Shown: positions 52,844 to 60,933 of the stretch, piece by piece
How positions within the stretch are numbered: the first letter of the stretch is position 1
How the letters are laid out: each line of letters opens with the position of its first letter
NCBI RefSeq assembly: GCF_011044255.1
Contig: NZ_CP049107.1
Location: 3,407,001 to 3,471,000, forward strand
Source of the DNA: Rhizorhabdus phycosphaerae
GTDB lineage: Bacteria > Pseudomonadota > Alphaproteobacteria > Sphingomonadales > Sphingomonadaceae
Reading direction: 5' to 3'
DNA length: 64,000 bases
Notes under the pieces: model-generated
The model's database searches: none
What the model was told of the DNA's origin: nothing
The model's input: only the letters and a program-made list of their open reading frames with translations
Translations under genes and position numbers: made by a program

Positions 52844-53887
52844 ATGGCGGGATTCGACGTAGAGGCGGGCAACAAGCTCTACATTCAGGACGTGACGCTG
52901 CGCGACGGCATGCATGCGATCCGGCACATGTACGGGATCGACCATGTCCGCGCGATCGCCAAGGCGCTCGATGCGGCCGGCGTCGACGCGATCGAGGTTG
53001 CCCATGGCGACGGTCTGTCAGGCGCCAGCTTCAATTACGGCTTCGGCGCGCACACCGACTGGGAATGGCTCGAAGCCGTCGCAGACGTGCTGGAGAAATC
53101 GGTCCTCACCACGCTGATCCTGCCGGGGGTCGGTACGGTCGAGGAACTGAAGCGGGCCTATGATCTGGGCGTGCGCTCGGTCCGCGTGGCCACGCACTGC
53201 ACCGAGGCCGACGTGTCCAAGCAGCATATCGGCATCGCCCGTGATCTGGGCATGGACGTGTCGGGCTTCCTGATGATGAGCCACATGATCGAGCCCGAGG
53301 CGCTGGCGCAGCAGGCGCTGCTGATGGAGAGCTATGGCGCGCAGTGCGTCTATGTCACCGACAGCGGCGGCGCGCTCGACATGGATGGCATCCGCGCGCG
53401 CTTCCAGGCCTATGACCGGGTGCTCAAGCCCGAGACGGAGCGCGGCATGCACGCGCACCACAATCTCTCGTTGGGCGTCGCCAACTCGATCGTCGCCGCA
53501 CAGGAAGGCGCGGTTCGCATCGACGCCAGCCTGGCCGGCATGGGCGCGGGCGCGGGCAATGCGCCGCTCGAAGTCTTCGTCGCCGCCGTCGACCGCAAGG
53601 GCTGGAACCATGGCTGCGACGTCATGGCGCTGATGGACGCGGCGGAGGACCTCGTCCGTCCGCTGCAGGACCGCCCGGTGCGGGTCGACCGCGAGACGCT
53701 CGCGCTCGGCTATGCCGGCGTCTATTCCTCCTTCCTGCGCCATGCGGAGAAGGCGGCCGAAACCTATGGCCTCGACACCCGCACGATCCTTGTCGAACTC
53801 GGCCGCCGACGGATGGTCGGCGGGCAGGAGGACATGATCGTCGATGTCGCGCTCGACATGCTCAAGGAAAGAGAGACCGCGCAATGA
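52844..53887 (+). CDS. 4-hydroxy-2-oxoacid aldolase (HsaF/MhpE-like)
   Basis: A 347-residue class-II pyruvate aldolase of the DmpG/HsaF group. LRDGMHA at 19-25 gives R20, D21 and H24 in the same spacing as the catalytic residues of DmpG; the metal-binding H-A-H-H-N-L-S block follows near 201. The C-terminal communication domain that contacts the dehydrogenase is present ([13 protein letters not shown]). It splits 4-hydroxy-2-oxo acids into pyruvate and an aldehyde. GAGGAGAG lies before the start. Confidence 0.95.
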   Translation: MAGFDVEAGNKLYIQDVTLRDGMHAIRHMYGIDHVRAIAKALDAAGVDAIEVAHGDGLSGASFNYGFGAHTDWEWLEAVADVLEKSVLTTLILPGVGTVEELKRAYDLGVRSVRVATHCTEADVSKQHIGIARDLGMDVSGFLMMSHMIEPEALAQQALLMESYGAQCVYVTDSGGALDMDGIRARFQAYDRVLKPETERGMHAHHNLSLGVANSIVAAQEGAVRIDASLAGMGAGAGNAPLEVFVAAVDRKGWNHGCDVMALMDAAEDLVRPLQDRPVRVDRETLALGYAGVYSSFLRHAEKAAETYGLDTRTILVELGRRRMVGGQEDMIVDVALDMLKERETAQ

Positions 53888-55368
53888 CCAGCCCCTCGCT
53901 CCATCGGCCGCTTGGCGTGGGCGAGGTCGCCCGGTGGGACATCGAGACCGACGTCGCTGTGATCGGCTTCGGCGCGTCGGGCGCCTGCGCGGCGCTCGAA
54001 GCCGCGCGCGGCGATGCGTCGGTCACGCTGTTCGAGATGGGATCGGGCAGCGGCGGCGCCTCGGCGCTCTCGGGCGGGGAAATCTATATCGGTGGCGGCT
54101 CCGACGTGCAGCGTGCCGCCGGCTTCGAGGACAGCCCGGAGGCGCTCGCCGCCTATCTGAAGATGGCGGGCGGCCCGGACGCCGACCACGCGAAATGCGA
54201 ACTCTATGCGTCCGAAAGCCTGTCGCATTATGAATGGCTGAAGGCGCAGGGCGTGCCGTACAAGGGCACTTTCGTACCCGGCAAGATTATCGAGCCCGCG
54301 ACCGACGACACGCTGATCTGGTCGGGCAGCGAAGAGGCCTGGCCCTTCTGCGAACAGGCGCAGCCCGCACCGCGCGGCCATGTCATCCAGTTCGAGGGCT
54401 GGGGCGGCGGCCGCAAGCTCGTCGACATATTGGAGCGCAACGTGCGCGAGGCCGGGGTCGACGTGCGCGTCGATGCCCGCGTCGTCTCGCTGATCGCCGA
54501 TGGTCCCGCGATCGTCGGACTGGTCGTGCGGATCGACAACAAGGACCATTATGTCCGCGCGGGCGCTACCGTGATCTGCACGGGCGGCTTTTGCATGAAT
54601 CAGGACATGCTCCGCCGCTACGCCCCCGAAGCGATCAAGCTCGCCAACCCGATCGGCGAGAATGACAACGGCTCGGGCATATTGATGGGCATGGGCGCTG
54701 GCGGCGACGCGATCCACATGGACGAGTTCTTCACCACCTGTCCGTGGATCATGCCCGAAAGCCTCGTGAAGGGGATCTTCGTCAACCGCAACGGACAGCG
54801 GTTCATGAACGAGGACTGCTATCATGGCCGCGTCAGCCGCACGATGATCGACCAGCCGGGCGACCGCGTCTGGCTGCTGGTCGACAATGCGATCTTCGCG
54901 CGACCGATCGAATTGGCCCGGATCGACATCGCGGCGGTCGGCGAGACCTGGGAAGAGGTCGAAGCCGAACTGGGCCTGCCGGCCGACACGCTGACCGCCA
55001 CGGTGCGGACCTTCAACCGCTATGCGGCCGAGGGACATGACCCCGTCTGGCACAAGTCGGCCAAATGGCTGAAGGTGCTCGACGAGCCGCCTTTTGCTGC
55101 GCTCGAACTCAACTTCGCGACCAGCTATTTTTCCTTCTTCACCCTTGGCGGGCTCTCGACCCTGCCGACGGGTGAAGTGCTCGACCGCGGTGGCGAGCCG
55201 GTTCCCGGCCTGTTCGCGGCGGGACGCGCGACCTCGGGGCTGCCGCGTTGGGGGCATGGCTACAGCTCGGGCATGAGTCTGGCTGACTGCACCTTCTTCG
55301 GGCGTAAGGCGGGCACGTCGGCAGCGTTATTAGCCAAGGCGTCGCAGCGGGTCGCCGAGCCAGCCTGA
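53884..55368 (+). CDS. KstD-like FAD-dependent steroid dehydrogenase
   Basis: A 494-residue flavoprotein of the fumarate reductase/KstD family. G-F-G-A-S-G at 28-33 binds FAD, followed by [16 protein letters not shown] near 56. The C-terminal [12 protein letters not shown] has Tyr-x-Ser as in the delta4-(5-alpha) dehydrogenase type rather than the Tyr-x3-Gly of delta1-KstD. It overlaps the aldolase stop (ATGA) and ends the operon; actinobacterial hsaE-hsaG-hsaF clusters likewise contain kstD. Distinct from the 570-residue relative at 44936. Confidence 0.9.
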   Translation: MTSPSLHRPLGVGEVARWDIETDVAVIGFGASGACAALEAARGDASVTLFEMGSGSGGASALSGGEIYIGGGSDVQRAAGFEDSPEALAAYLKMAGGPDADHAKCELYASESLSHYEWLKAQGVPYKGTFVPGKIIEPATDDTLIWSGSEEAWPFCEQAQPAPRGHVIQFEGWGGGRKLVDILERNVREAGVDVRVDARVVSLIADGPAIVGLVVRIDNKDHYVRAGATVICTGGFCMNQDMLRRYAPEAIKLANPIGENDNGSGILMGMGAGGDAIHMDEFFTTCPWIMPESLVKGIFVNRNGQRFMNEDCYHGRVSRTMIDQPGDRVWLLVDNAIFARPIELARIDIAAVGETWEEVEAELGLPADTLTATVRTFNRYAAEGHDPVWHKSAKWLKVLDEPPFAALELNFATSYFSFFTLGGLSTLPTGEVLDRGGEPVPGLFAAGRATSGLPRWGHGYSSGMSLADCTFFGRKAGTSAALLAKASQRVAEPA

Positions 55369-55381
55369 CCGCTGGTCAGGC
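55363..55381. terminator. Hairpin spanning both stop codons of convergent genes
   Basis: GCCTGACC-GCT-GGTCAGGC is a perfect 8-bp stem with a three-base loop. It contains the stop codons of the KstD-like gene (plus) and the LuxR gene (minus). No T-run follows on either side, so factor-independent termination is doubtful. Confidence 0.45.
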
Positions 55382-56458
55382 GAGCAGCGCGACGCTTTCG
55401 AGAACGAGGCGGACGAGGTCGGCCTGACCGGTCGTCCCGGTCTTGGCATAGGCCCGCTTTGAATAGTTGCGCGCGGTTTCCAGGGTTAGACCCAGAAGGA
55501 GCGCCGCATCGGCGATAGACTCCCCCCGCGACAGAGCGATGGCGAGGCGTGCCTCGCTGTCGGTCAGGCCGTGTAGCGCCGATAGCAGCGCGGCATGGCG
55601 GTCGTCGCGTTCGCGCGGCAGGCGGACGACTGCGACATAAGCAGGCATGGTCAGCGCGGTCAGTGGCCGATCAGGCATCGGCAGCGCGACCAGCCCGCGT
55701 TCGGCATCGTCCTCCAGTGGGACCACCTGCGGCTCGCCATGCGGCTGTGCGGTGAAGGCCTCGATCAGTCGAGCCAGCTTCCGCTCGGCCTCGGCCGTGC
55801 CCGCGACGATGCGCGCGCCGCCGGGTGACAATATCGGGCGGGCGTCGGGAGAACTGGCGATGACCGAGCCCTCGGTGCCGAGCACGGCCCAGGCGAGCCC
55901 GGCGCGCCGCAGCACATCCTCGCCGACATTGGCGCGCATCCGCTCGCGCTCCAGCGTCGCGAAATTGCGCAGCGCGATGGCGAGATGCGGTTCCAGCGCG
56001 GCAAGCACCGCCGCGTCGGCGGCGACGAAATTGTCGCGCTCGCGCAGGAGAACCGCCCAGGCGCTCGCGCCGCCCGGCTCGGTCACCCGCATGAAGCGGC
56101 TATGATTGACGCCGATCTGCGACAGATATTCGTGCCGGAAGCGGTCATAGCGCGGGTCGGCCGGGTCGAGCAGTTCGTCGGGCGAATAGACCCGACCGGG
56201 GCGCAGCCGGCCATAAGGAATCGGATCGAGCCGCGCGAGTTCCTCCAGCTTCTGCGCCTCGGCGCGGATATTGCGCCCGGCATGAACCTCGGTCGCCTTG
56301 TACATCGGCGCTTGGCCCTGGGCGAAGATCAGCGAGACATAGTCGGCGCGGGTGCGGCGACGGAGGCGTTCGAGGAAGGTCTGCCAGCGCGGCGTCTCAT
56401 GCATCCCCTCGTGCAGCGCGGTCAGCAATTCCGTTTCGTCGGTGCGCGTAAGAGCCAT
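55376..56458 (-). CDS. LuxR-type helix-turn-helix transcriptional regulator
   Basis: A 360-residue regulator. The C-terminal 65 residues are a LuxR HTH (LTDSEARLAIALSRGESIADAA as helix pair, then LTLETARNYSKRAYAKTGTT). The N-terminal part has no autoinducer-binding signature; it is a long sensor region like those of many alphaproteobacterial LuxR-type regulators with unknown signals. A perfect palindrome, CTCCCATATGGGAG, sits just before its start, as an autoregulatory site might. Convergent with the HsaA operon and divergent from cysD. Confidence 0.88.
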   Translation of the reverse strand: MALTRTDETELLTALHEGMHETPRWQTFLERLRRRTRADYVSLIFAQGQAPMYKATEVHAGRNIRAEAQKLEELARLDPIPYGRLRPGRVYSPDELLDPADPRYDRFRHEYLSQIGVNHSRFMRVTEPGGASAWAVLLRERDNFVAADAAVLAALEPHLAIALRNFATLERERMRANVGEDVLRRAGLAWAVLGTEGSVIASSPDARPILSPGGARIVAGTAEAERKLARLIEAFTAQPHGEPQVVPLEDDAERGLVALPMPDRPLTALTMPAYVAVVRLPRERDDRHAALLSALHGLTDSEARLAIALSRGESIADAALLLGLTLETARNYSKRAYAKTGTTGQADLVRLVLESVALLA

Positions 56459-56462
56459 GGAT

Positions 56463-56476
56463 CTCCCATATGGGAG
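56463..56476. promoter_or_regulatory. Perfect 14-bp palindrome between LuxR and cysD genes
   Basis: CTCCCATATGGGAG has no mismatch. It overlaps the ribosome-binding region of the LuxR gene (the CTCCC arm reads GGGAG on the minus strand), so part of the symmetry may come from that function. Confidence 0.4.
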
Positions 56477-56535
56477 GTTCAGTCGAAAGTCATCCCTGTA
56501 AGATGGCGGGGAACCACAAATGAGGAGGGTGCTGC

Positions 56536-57459
56536 ATGGCTTCCGATCCCAAAACCCTGACCCATCTCGAACGTCTCGAGGCCGAATCGATCCACATCAT
56601 CCGTGAGGTCGTCGCCGAGTGCGAGAAGCCGGTGATGCTCTATTCGGTCGGCAAGGATTCGGCGGTGATGCTGCACCTCGCCCGCAAGGCCTTCTATCCG
56701 TCGCCGCCGCCTTTCCCGTTGCTGCATGTCGACACGACCTGGAAATTCAAGGCGATGTACGAGCTGCGCGATCGGATGGCGAAAGAGAGCGGCATGGAGC
56801 TGCTCGTCTATCAGAACCCGGAAGCGGAGGAGCGCGGTATCAACCCGTTCGACCATGGTCCGCTCCACACCGACATGTGGAAGACCGAGGGGCTGAAGCA
56901 GGCGCTCGATCTCTATGGCTTCGATGCCGCCTTCGGTGGCGCGCGCCGCGACGAGGAGAAGAGCCGTGCCAAGGAGCGCGTGTTCAGCTTCCGCTCGGCC
57001 AACCATCGCTGGGACCCGAAGAACCAGCGCCCCGAGCTGTGGAACCTCTACAATGCGCGGAAGAACAAAGGCGAGAGCATCCGCGTCTTCCCGATCTCCA
57101 ACTGGACCGAGCTCGATATCTGGCAATATATCCAGCTCAACGACATCCCCATCGTCCCGCTCTATTTCGCCGACAAGCGCCCGACCTTCGAATGGGAAGG
57201 GCAGCTGTTCATGGCCGACGATATCGAGCGCCTCGAGAAGGTGATGGGCAAGCGCCCGGAGATCACCGAGCGGTCGATCCGGTTCCGGACGCTTGGCTGC
57301 TTCCCGCTGACCGGTGCGGTCGAAAGCGAGGCCAAGACGCTGTCCGAAGTGATCCAGGAAACGCTGCTGACGACCACGTCCGAACGCCAGGGACGCGTGA
57401 TCGACAAGGATGCCGGCGGCGCCGGCATGGAAAAGAAGAAGCAGGAGGGTTATTTCTGA
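56536..57459 (+). CDS. cysD: Sulfate adenylyltransferase subunit 2
   Basis: A 307-residue ATP-pyrophosphatase-fold subunit. The PP-loop is S-V-G-K-D-S at 37-42; [18 protein letters not shown] near 133 and [13 protein letters not shown]-like [16 protein letters not shown] near 252 are typical CysD blocks. With CysN it makes APS from ATP and sulfate in the cytoplasm, the first step of sulfate assimilation. GAGGAGG precedes the start. The stop overlaps the cysNC start (TGATG). Confidence 0.97.
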   Translation: MASDPKTLTHLERLEAESIHIIREVVAECEKPVMLYSVGKDSAVMLHLARKAFYPSPPPFPLLHVDTTWKFKAMYELRDRMAKESGMELLVYQNPEAEERGINPFDHGPLHTDMWKTEGLKQALDLYGFDAAFGGARRDEEKSRAKERVFSFRSANHRWDPKNQRPELWNLYNARKNKGESIRVFPISNWTELDIWQYIQLNDIPIVPLYFADKRPTFEWEGQLFMADDIERLEKVMGKRPEITERSIRFRTLGCFPLTGAVESEAKTLSEVIQETLLTTTSERQGRVIDKDAGGAGMEKKKQEGYF

Positions 57460-59381
57460 TGAGCACGCTCAACGCCACCTCCGGGGACAGCGTCTATCAG
57501 GTCGAATCCCTGATCGCCGAGGACATCGACGCCTATCTGAAGCTCCACCAGCACAAGACGCTGCTGCGCTTCATCACCTGCGGTTCGGTCGACGACGGCA
57601 AGTCGACGCTGATCGGTCGCCTGCTCTATGACAGCAAGATGATCTTCGAGGATCAGCTCGCCGCGCTCGAAGCCGACAGCAAGCGGGTCGGCACGCAAGG
57701 GCAGGAGATCGACTTCGCGCTGCTCGTCGACGGTCTTGCCGCCGAGCGCGAGCAGGGCATCACGATTGACGTCGCCTATCGCTTCTTCGGGACCGAGAAG
57801 CGCAAGTTCATCGTCGCCGACACCCCCGGCCACGAACAATATACGCGCAACATGGTCACCGGCGCGTCGACCGCAGACCTGGCGGTCATCCTGATCGACG
57901 CGCGCAAGGGCGTGCTGACGCAGACGCGACGCCACAGCTATCTCGCCCATCTGATCGGGATCCGTCACATCGTGCTGGCGGTGAACAAGATGGATCTGGT
58001 CGGCTACGACCAGAAGATCTTCGACGACATCGTCGCCGACTATCGCGCCTTCGCCGACTCGATCGGCATCCGCGAGTTCGTCGCCATGCCGATTTCGGGC
58101 TTCAAGGGCGACAACATCACCGGCCCGTCGCCGAACACGCCCTGGTATAGCGGCCCGGCGCTTATGGAGCATCTGGAGACCGTCGAGGTCGACCAGGTGT
58201 CCGATCAGGACAAGCCGTTCCGCATGGCGGTGCAGTGGGTCAATCGCCCCAATCTCGACTTCCGGGGTTTCTCCGGGCTGATCGCGACCGGCACCGTCAA
58301 GCCCGGCGACAAGATCCGCGTGCTGCCCTCGGGCAAGACCTCGACCGTGGCGCGGGTCGTGACGCTCGACGGCGATCTCGATGCGGGTGTCGCCGGCCAA
58401 TCGGTGACGATCACGCTCGCAGACGAGATCGACTGCTCGCGCGGCGACGTCATCGCGGCTGCCGACAATCCCCCGCAGGCCGCCGACCAGTTCGAGGCCA
58501 CGATCGTGTGGATGTCGGACGAGGAAATGCTGCCCGGCCGGCCCTATTGGCTGAAGCTCGGGGCGCAGACCATCTCGGCCAGCATCCAGGCACCGAAATA
58601 TCAGGTCAACGTCAACACGATGGAGCATCTGGCGGCGAAGACGCTGGAGCTCAACGCCATCGGCGTCGCCAATCTGTCGACCGACCGCAGCCTGGTGTTC
58701 GAGCCTTATGGCGAGAACCGTTCGCTGGGCGGCTTCATCCTGATCGACAAGATCACCAACGCGACCGTCGCTGCGGGCATGCTGCACTTCTCGCTGCGGC
58801 GCGCACAGAATGTCCACTGGCAGGCAACCGACATTTCGCGCGAGCATCATGCCGCGATGAAGCATCAGAAGCCGGCGGTGCTGTGGTTCACCGGTCTGTC
58901 GGGTGCGGGCAAGTCGACCATCGCGAACATCGTCGAGAAGAAGCTGGCGCGGATGAACCGCCACACCTTCCTGCTCGACGGCGACAATGTGCGCCATGGC
59001 CTGAACAAGGACCTGGGCTTCACCGACGCCGACCGCGTGGAGAATATCCGCCGCGTGGGCGAGGTCGCCAAGCTGATGACCGATGCCGGGCTGATCGTGA
59101 TCACCGCCTTCATTTCGCCCTTCCGGGCGGAGCGCGACATGGTGCGGTCGATGATGGCGCCGGGTGAGTTCATCGAGGTGCATATCGATACGCCCCTGGC
59201 CGATGCCGAATCGCGCGATGTGAAGGGCCTCTATGCCAAGGCACGGTCGGGCCAGTTGAAGAACTTCACCGGCATCGACAGCCCTTATGAGGCGCCGGAA
59301 GATCCCGAGATCCGCATCGACACCACGTCGATGACCGCTGAGGAAGCGGCCGAGGAAATCATCCGCAGGCTGATCCCATGA
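57459..59381 (+). CDS. cysNC: Bifunctional sulfate adenylyltransferase subunit 1 / APS kinase
   Basis: A 640-residue fusion. Residues about 30-440 are the CysN GTPase: G-S-V-D-D-G-K-S-T at 42-50, [12 protein letters not shown] near 122-133 and NKMD near 167. Residues about 460-640 are APS kinase, with P-loop GLSGAGKST near 478 and [17 protein letters not shown] near 505. It drives APS formation by GTP hydrolysis and phosphorylates APS to PAPS. The fused CysNC form is common in alphaproteobacteria. ATGA overlap with cysQ. Confidence 0.97.
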   Translation: MSTLNATSGDSVYQVESLIAEDIDAYLKLHQHKTLLRFITCGSVDDGKSTLIGRLLYDSKMIFEDQLAALEADSKRVGTQGQEIDFALLVDGLAAEREQGITIDVAYRFFGTEKRKFIVADTPGHEQYTRNMVTGASTADLAVILIDARKGVLTQTRRHSYLAHLIGIRHIVLAVNKMDLVGYDQKIFDDIVADYRAFADSIGIREFVAMPISGFKGDNITGPSPNTPWYSGPALMEHLETVEVDQVSDQDKPFRMAVQWVNRPNLDFRGFSGLIATGTVKPGDKIRVLPSGKTSTVARVVTLDGDLDAGVAGQSVTITLADEIDCSRGDVIAAADNPPQAADQFEATIVWMSDEEMLPGRPYWLKLGAQTISASIQAPKYQVNVNTMEHLAAKTLELNAIGVANLSTDRSLVFEPYGENRSLGGFILIDKITNATVAAGMLHFSLRRAQNVHWQATDISREHHAAMKHQKPAVLWFTGLSGAGKSTIANIVEKKLARMNRHTFLLDGDNVRHGLNKDLGFTDADRVENIRRVGEVAKLMTDAGLIVITAFISPFRAERDMVRSMMAPGEFIEVHIDTPLADAESRDVKGLYAKARSGQLKNFTGIDSPYEAPEDPEIRIDTTSMTAEEAAEEIIRRLIP

Positions 59382-60136
59382 GCGGTGCGATGACCGACGC
59401 CGAACTCGCGGCGCACCTTGCCGAGGTCGCGGGCAAGCTGCTGCTCGAAGTGCGCGCCAGCGGCATGTTCCCGGCCAAGGCGCTGGGCAAGGCCGGCGAC
59501 CAGACCGCCAACCAGTTCCTCTGCCACGCCCTGCGGGCGCAGCGGCCCGACGACGGGCTGCTGTCGGAGGAGGAAAAGGACAATGCCGAGCGGCTCTCGC
59601 AGTCGCGGGTGTGGATCGTCGACCCGGTCGACGGCACCCGCGAATATGGCGAGGAGCGCGAAGACTGGGCGGTGCATGTCGGCCTGGCTATCGATGGCGT
59701 GGCGACTGTCGGCGCGGTCGCGTTGCCGGGGCTGAATCTGGTTTTGCGGACCGACCGGCCGCAGCGCTTGCCCCCCGCCAACCAGCCGCTGCGAATGCTC
59801 GTCAGCCGCACGCGGCCCGCGCGCGAGGCGGTCGAGGTCGCCGAGCGGCTCGGCGCCGAACTGGTGGCGATGGGGTCGGCTGGTGCCAAGGCGATGGCGG
59901 TGGTGCGCGGCGAGGCCGACATCTACCTCCACACGGGCGGGCAATATGAATGGGACAGCTGCGCGCCGGTCGCGGTCGCGGCGGCGCATGGCCTGTTCTG
60001 CTCGCGGGTCGACGGTTCGCCGCTGCGCTATAATCAGGAAGACGTCTACCTGCCCGACCTGATCATCTGCCGCCCCGAATTGGCCGAAGCCGTGCTGCGC
60101 GAGGCGCGGGCGGTGCAGGCGGGCGAGCCGGCCTGA
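59378..60136 (+). CDS. cysQ: 3'(2'),5'-bisphosphate nucleotidase (inositol-monophosphatase family)
   Basis: A 252-residue phosphatase. SEEEKDN near 65 and [12 protein letters not shown] near 79-90 are the metal-binding motifs of the family, with [16 protein letters not shown] near 188 as the third ligand block. In a cysDNC operon the expected role is hydrolysis of PAP, the by-product of PAPS use, which also controls PAPS pools. ATGA overlap with cysNC supports co-translation. A hairpin follows. Confidence 0.9.
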   Translation: MSGAMTDAELAAHLAEVAGKLLLEVRASGMFPAKALGKAGDQTANQFLCHALRAQRPDDGLLSEEEKDNAERLSQSRVWIVDPVDGTREYGEEREDWAVHVGLAIDGVATVGAVALPGLNLVLRTDRPQRLPPANQPLRMLVSRTRPAREAVEVAERLGAELVAMGSAGAKAMAVVRGEADIYLHTGGQYEWDSCAPVAVAAAHGLFCSRVDGSPLRYNQEDVYLPDLIICRPELAEAVLREARAVQAGEPA

Positions 60137-60145
60137 CGCTATCTA

Positions 60146-60176
60146 CGGCGACCGTCCGGGCAGCCGGCGGTCGCCG
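60146..60176. terminator. GC hairpin between convergent cysQ and TetR genes
   Basis: CGGCGACCG (60146-60154) pairs with CGGTCGCCG (60168-60176) around a 13-base loop with a further CCG/CGG inner pair. It lies between convergent stop codons. There is no clear T-run, so efficiency is uncertain. Confidence 0.5.
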
Positions 60177-60178
60177 CC

Positions 60179-60793
60179 TTACCGTTTATCGCGGATAGCG
60201 ACCCCGTCGACGACGAGGTGCGTGACGCGCTCGACATAGTCGGCGGGCGGCGTCTCCAGGCTGAACAGGGCCCGGTAGAGCAGCGTGCCCACCATCATGT
60301 CGAACAACGCGTCGGGATCGCAGTCGCCCGCGACCAGGCCTGCCGCCTTTCCCTTGTCCACGATCGACGCCATGCGCGCCCGCGCGTCGCGTTCGCTGTC
60401 ATGCTGCAATTCCGCCTGCAGCGCGCGGTCGCCCTGCGTCGAGGCGATGACGCCGACCGCCGCTGCGCCGATGTCGGGACGCCGATAGCGCTCGAAGATC
60501 TGCCCGGCGAGCAGCGCGACCTGCGCCTTTAGACCGTCCCGGTCGATCACGTCGGGAAAGGACTCGCCGCCGCCGGTCGCAATCTCGTTCGCCAGATGCG
60601 CCTTTGTCGGCCAGCGGCGGTAGATCATCGAACGCGGAATGTCGGTCATCTGCGAGATGCTGTCGAAGGCGAGCGCATGATAGCCGCCTTCGGCGAGCAG
60701 CGTCCGCGCCGCATCGATGATCCGGCGGTCGATATCCGCATCGCGCGGGCGCCCCCGGCTGCGTGTCGCGACCTTTTCGCTCGTCATGTCCAT
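60179..60793 (-). CDS. TetR-family transcriptional regulator
   Basis: A 204-residue TetR protein. The HTH is at about 15-60: GRPRDADIDRRIIDAARTLL, then FDSISQMTDIPRSMIYRRW. The helical C-terminal ligand domain is of standard length. ATG 60793 is used; ATG 60787 is an alternative, and neither has a strong ribosome site. It is divergent from the amidohydrolase operon, with ATGCGCAAAGCA between, so it may control that operon or a wider set. Confidence 0.9.
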   Translation of the reverse strand: MDMTSEKVATRSRGRPRDADIDRRIIDAARTLLAEGGYHALAFDSISQMTDIPRSMIYRRWPTKAHLANEIATGGGESFPDVIDRDGLKAQVALLAGQIFERYRRPDIGAAAVGVIASTQGDRALQAELQHDSERDARARMASIVDKGKAAGLVAGDCDPDALFDMMVGTLLYRALFSLETPPADYVERVTHLVVDGVAIRDKR

Positions 60794-60898
60794 CGCGGCA
60801 CGCTGCCACGGCGATGCCGGGCAAGTCCAGCGTGCGCCACCGACTCGCTTGCTTTTTACGGGACAGTATGTACCTTTTTTGTCGAGAGCCGCCATTCG

Positions 60899-60910
60899 AT
60901 GCGCAAAGCA
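60899..60910. promoter_or_regulatory. ATGCGCAAAGCA element upstream of amidohydrolase operon
   Basis: The 12-mer is identical to that at 521-532 before the FadD3-like gene, 60 kb away, and lies 24-35 bases before the start of the amidohydrolase gene. Such identity between two unrelated promoter gaps suggests a shared binding site. Confidence 0.5.
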
Positions 60911-60933
60911 CGGGCGGGACAGGAGGGAATGCC

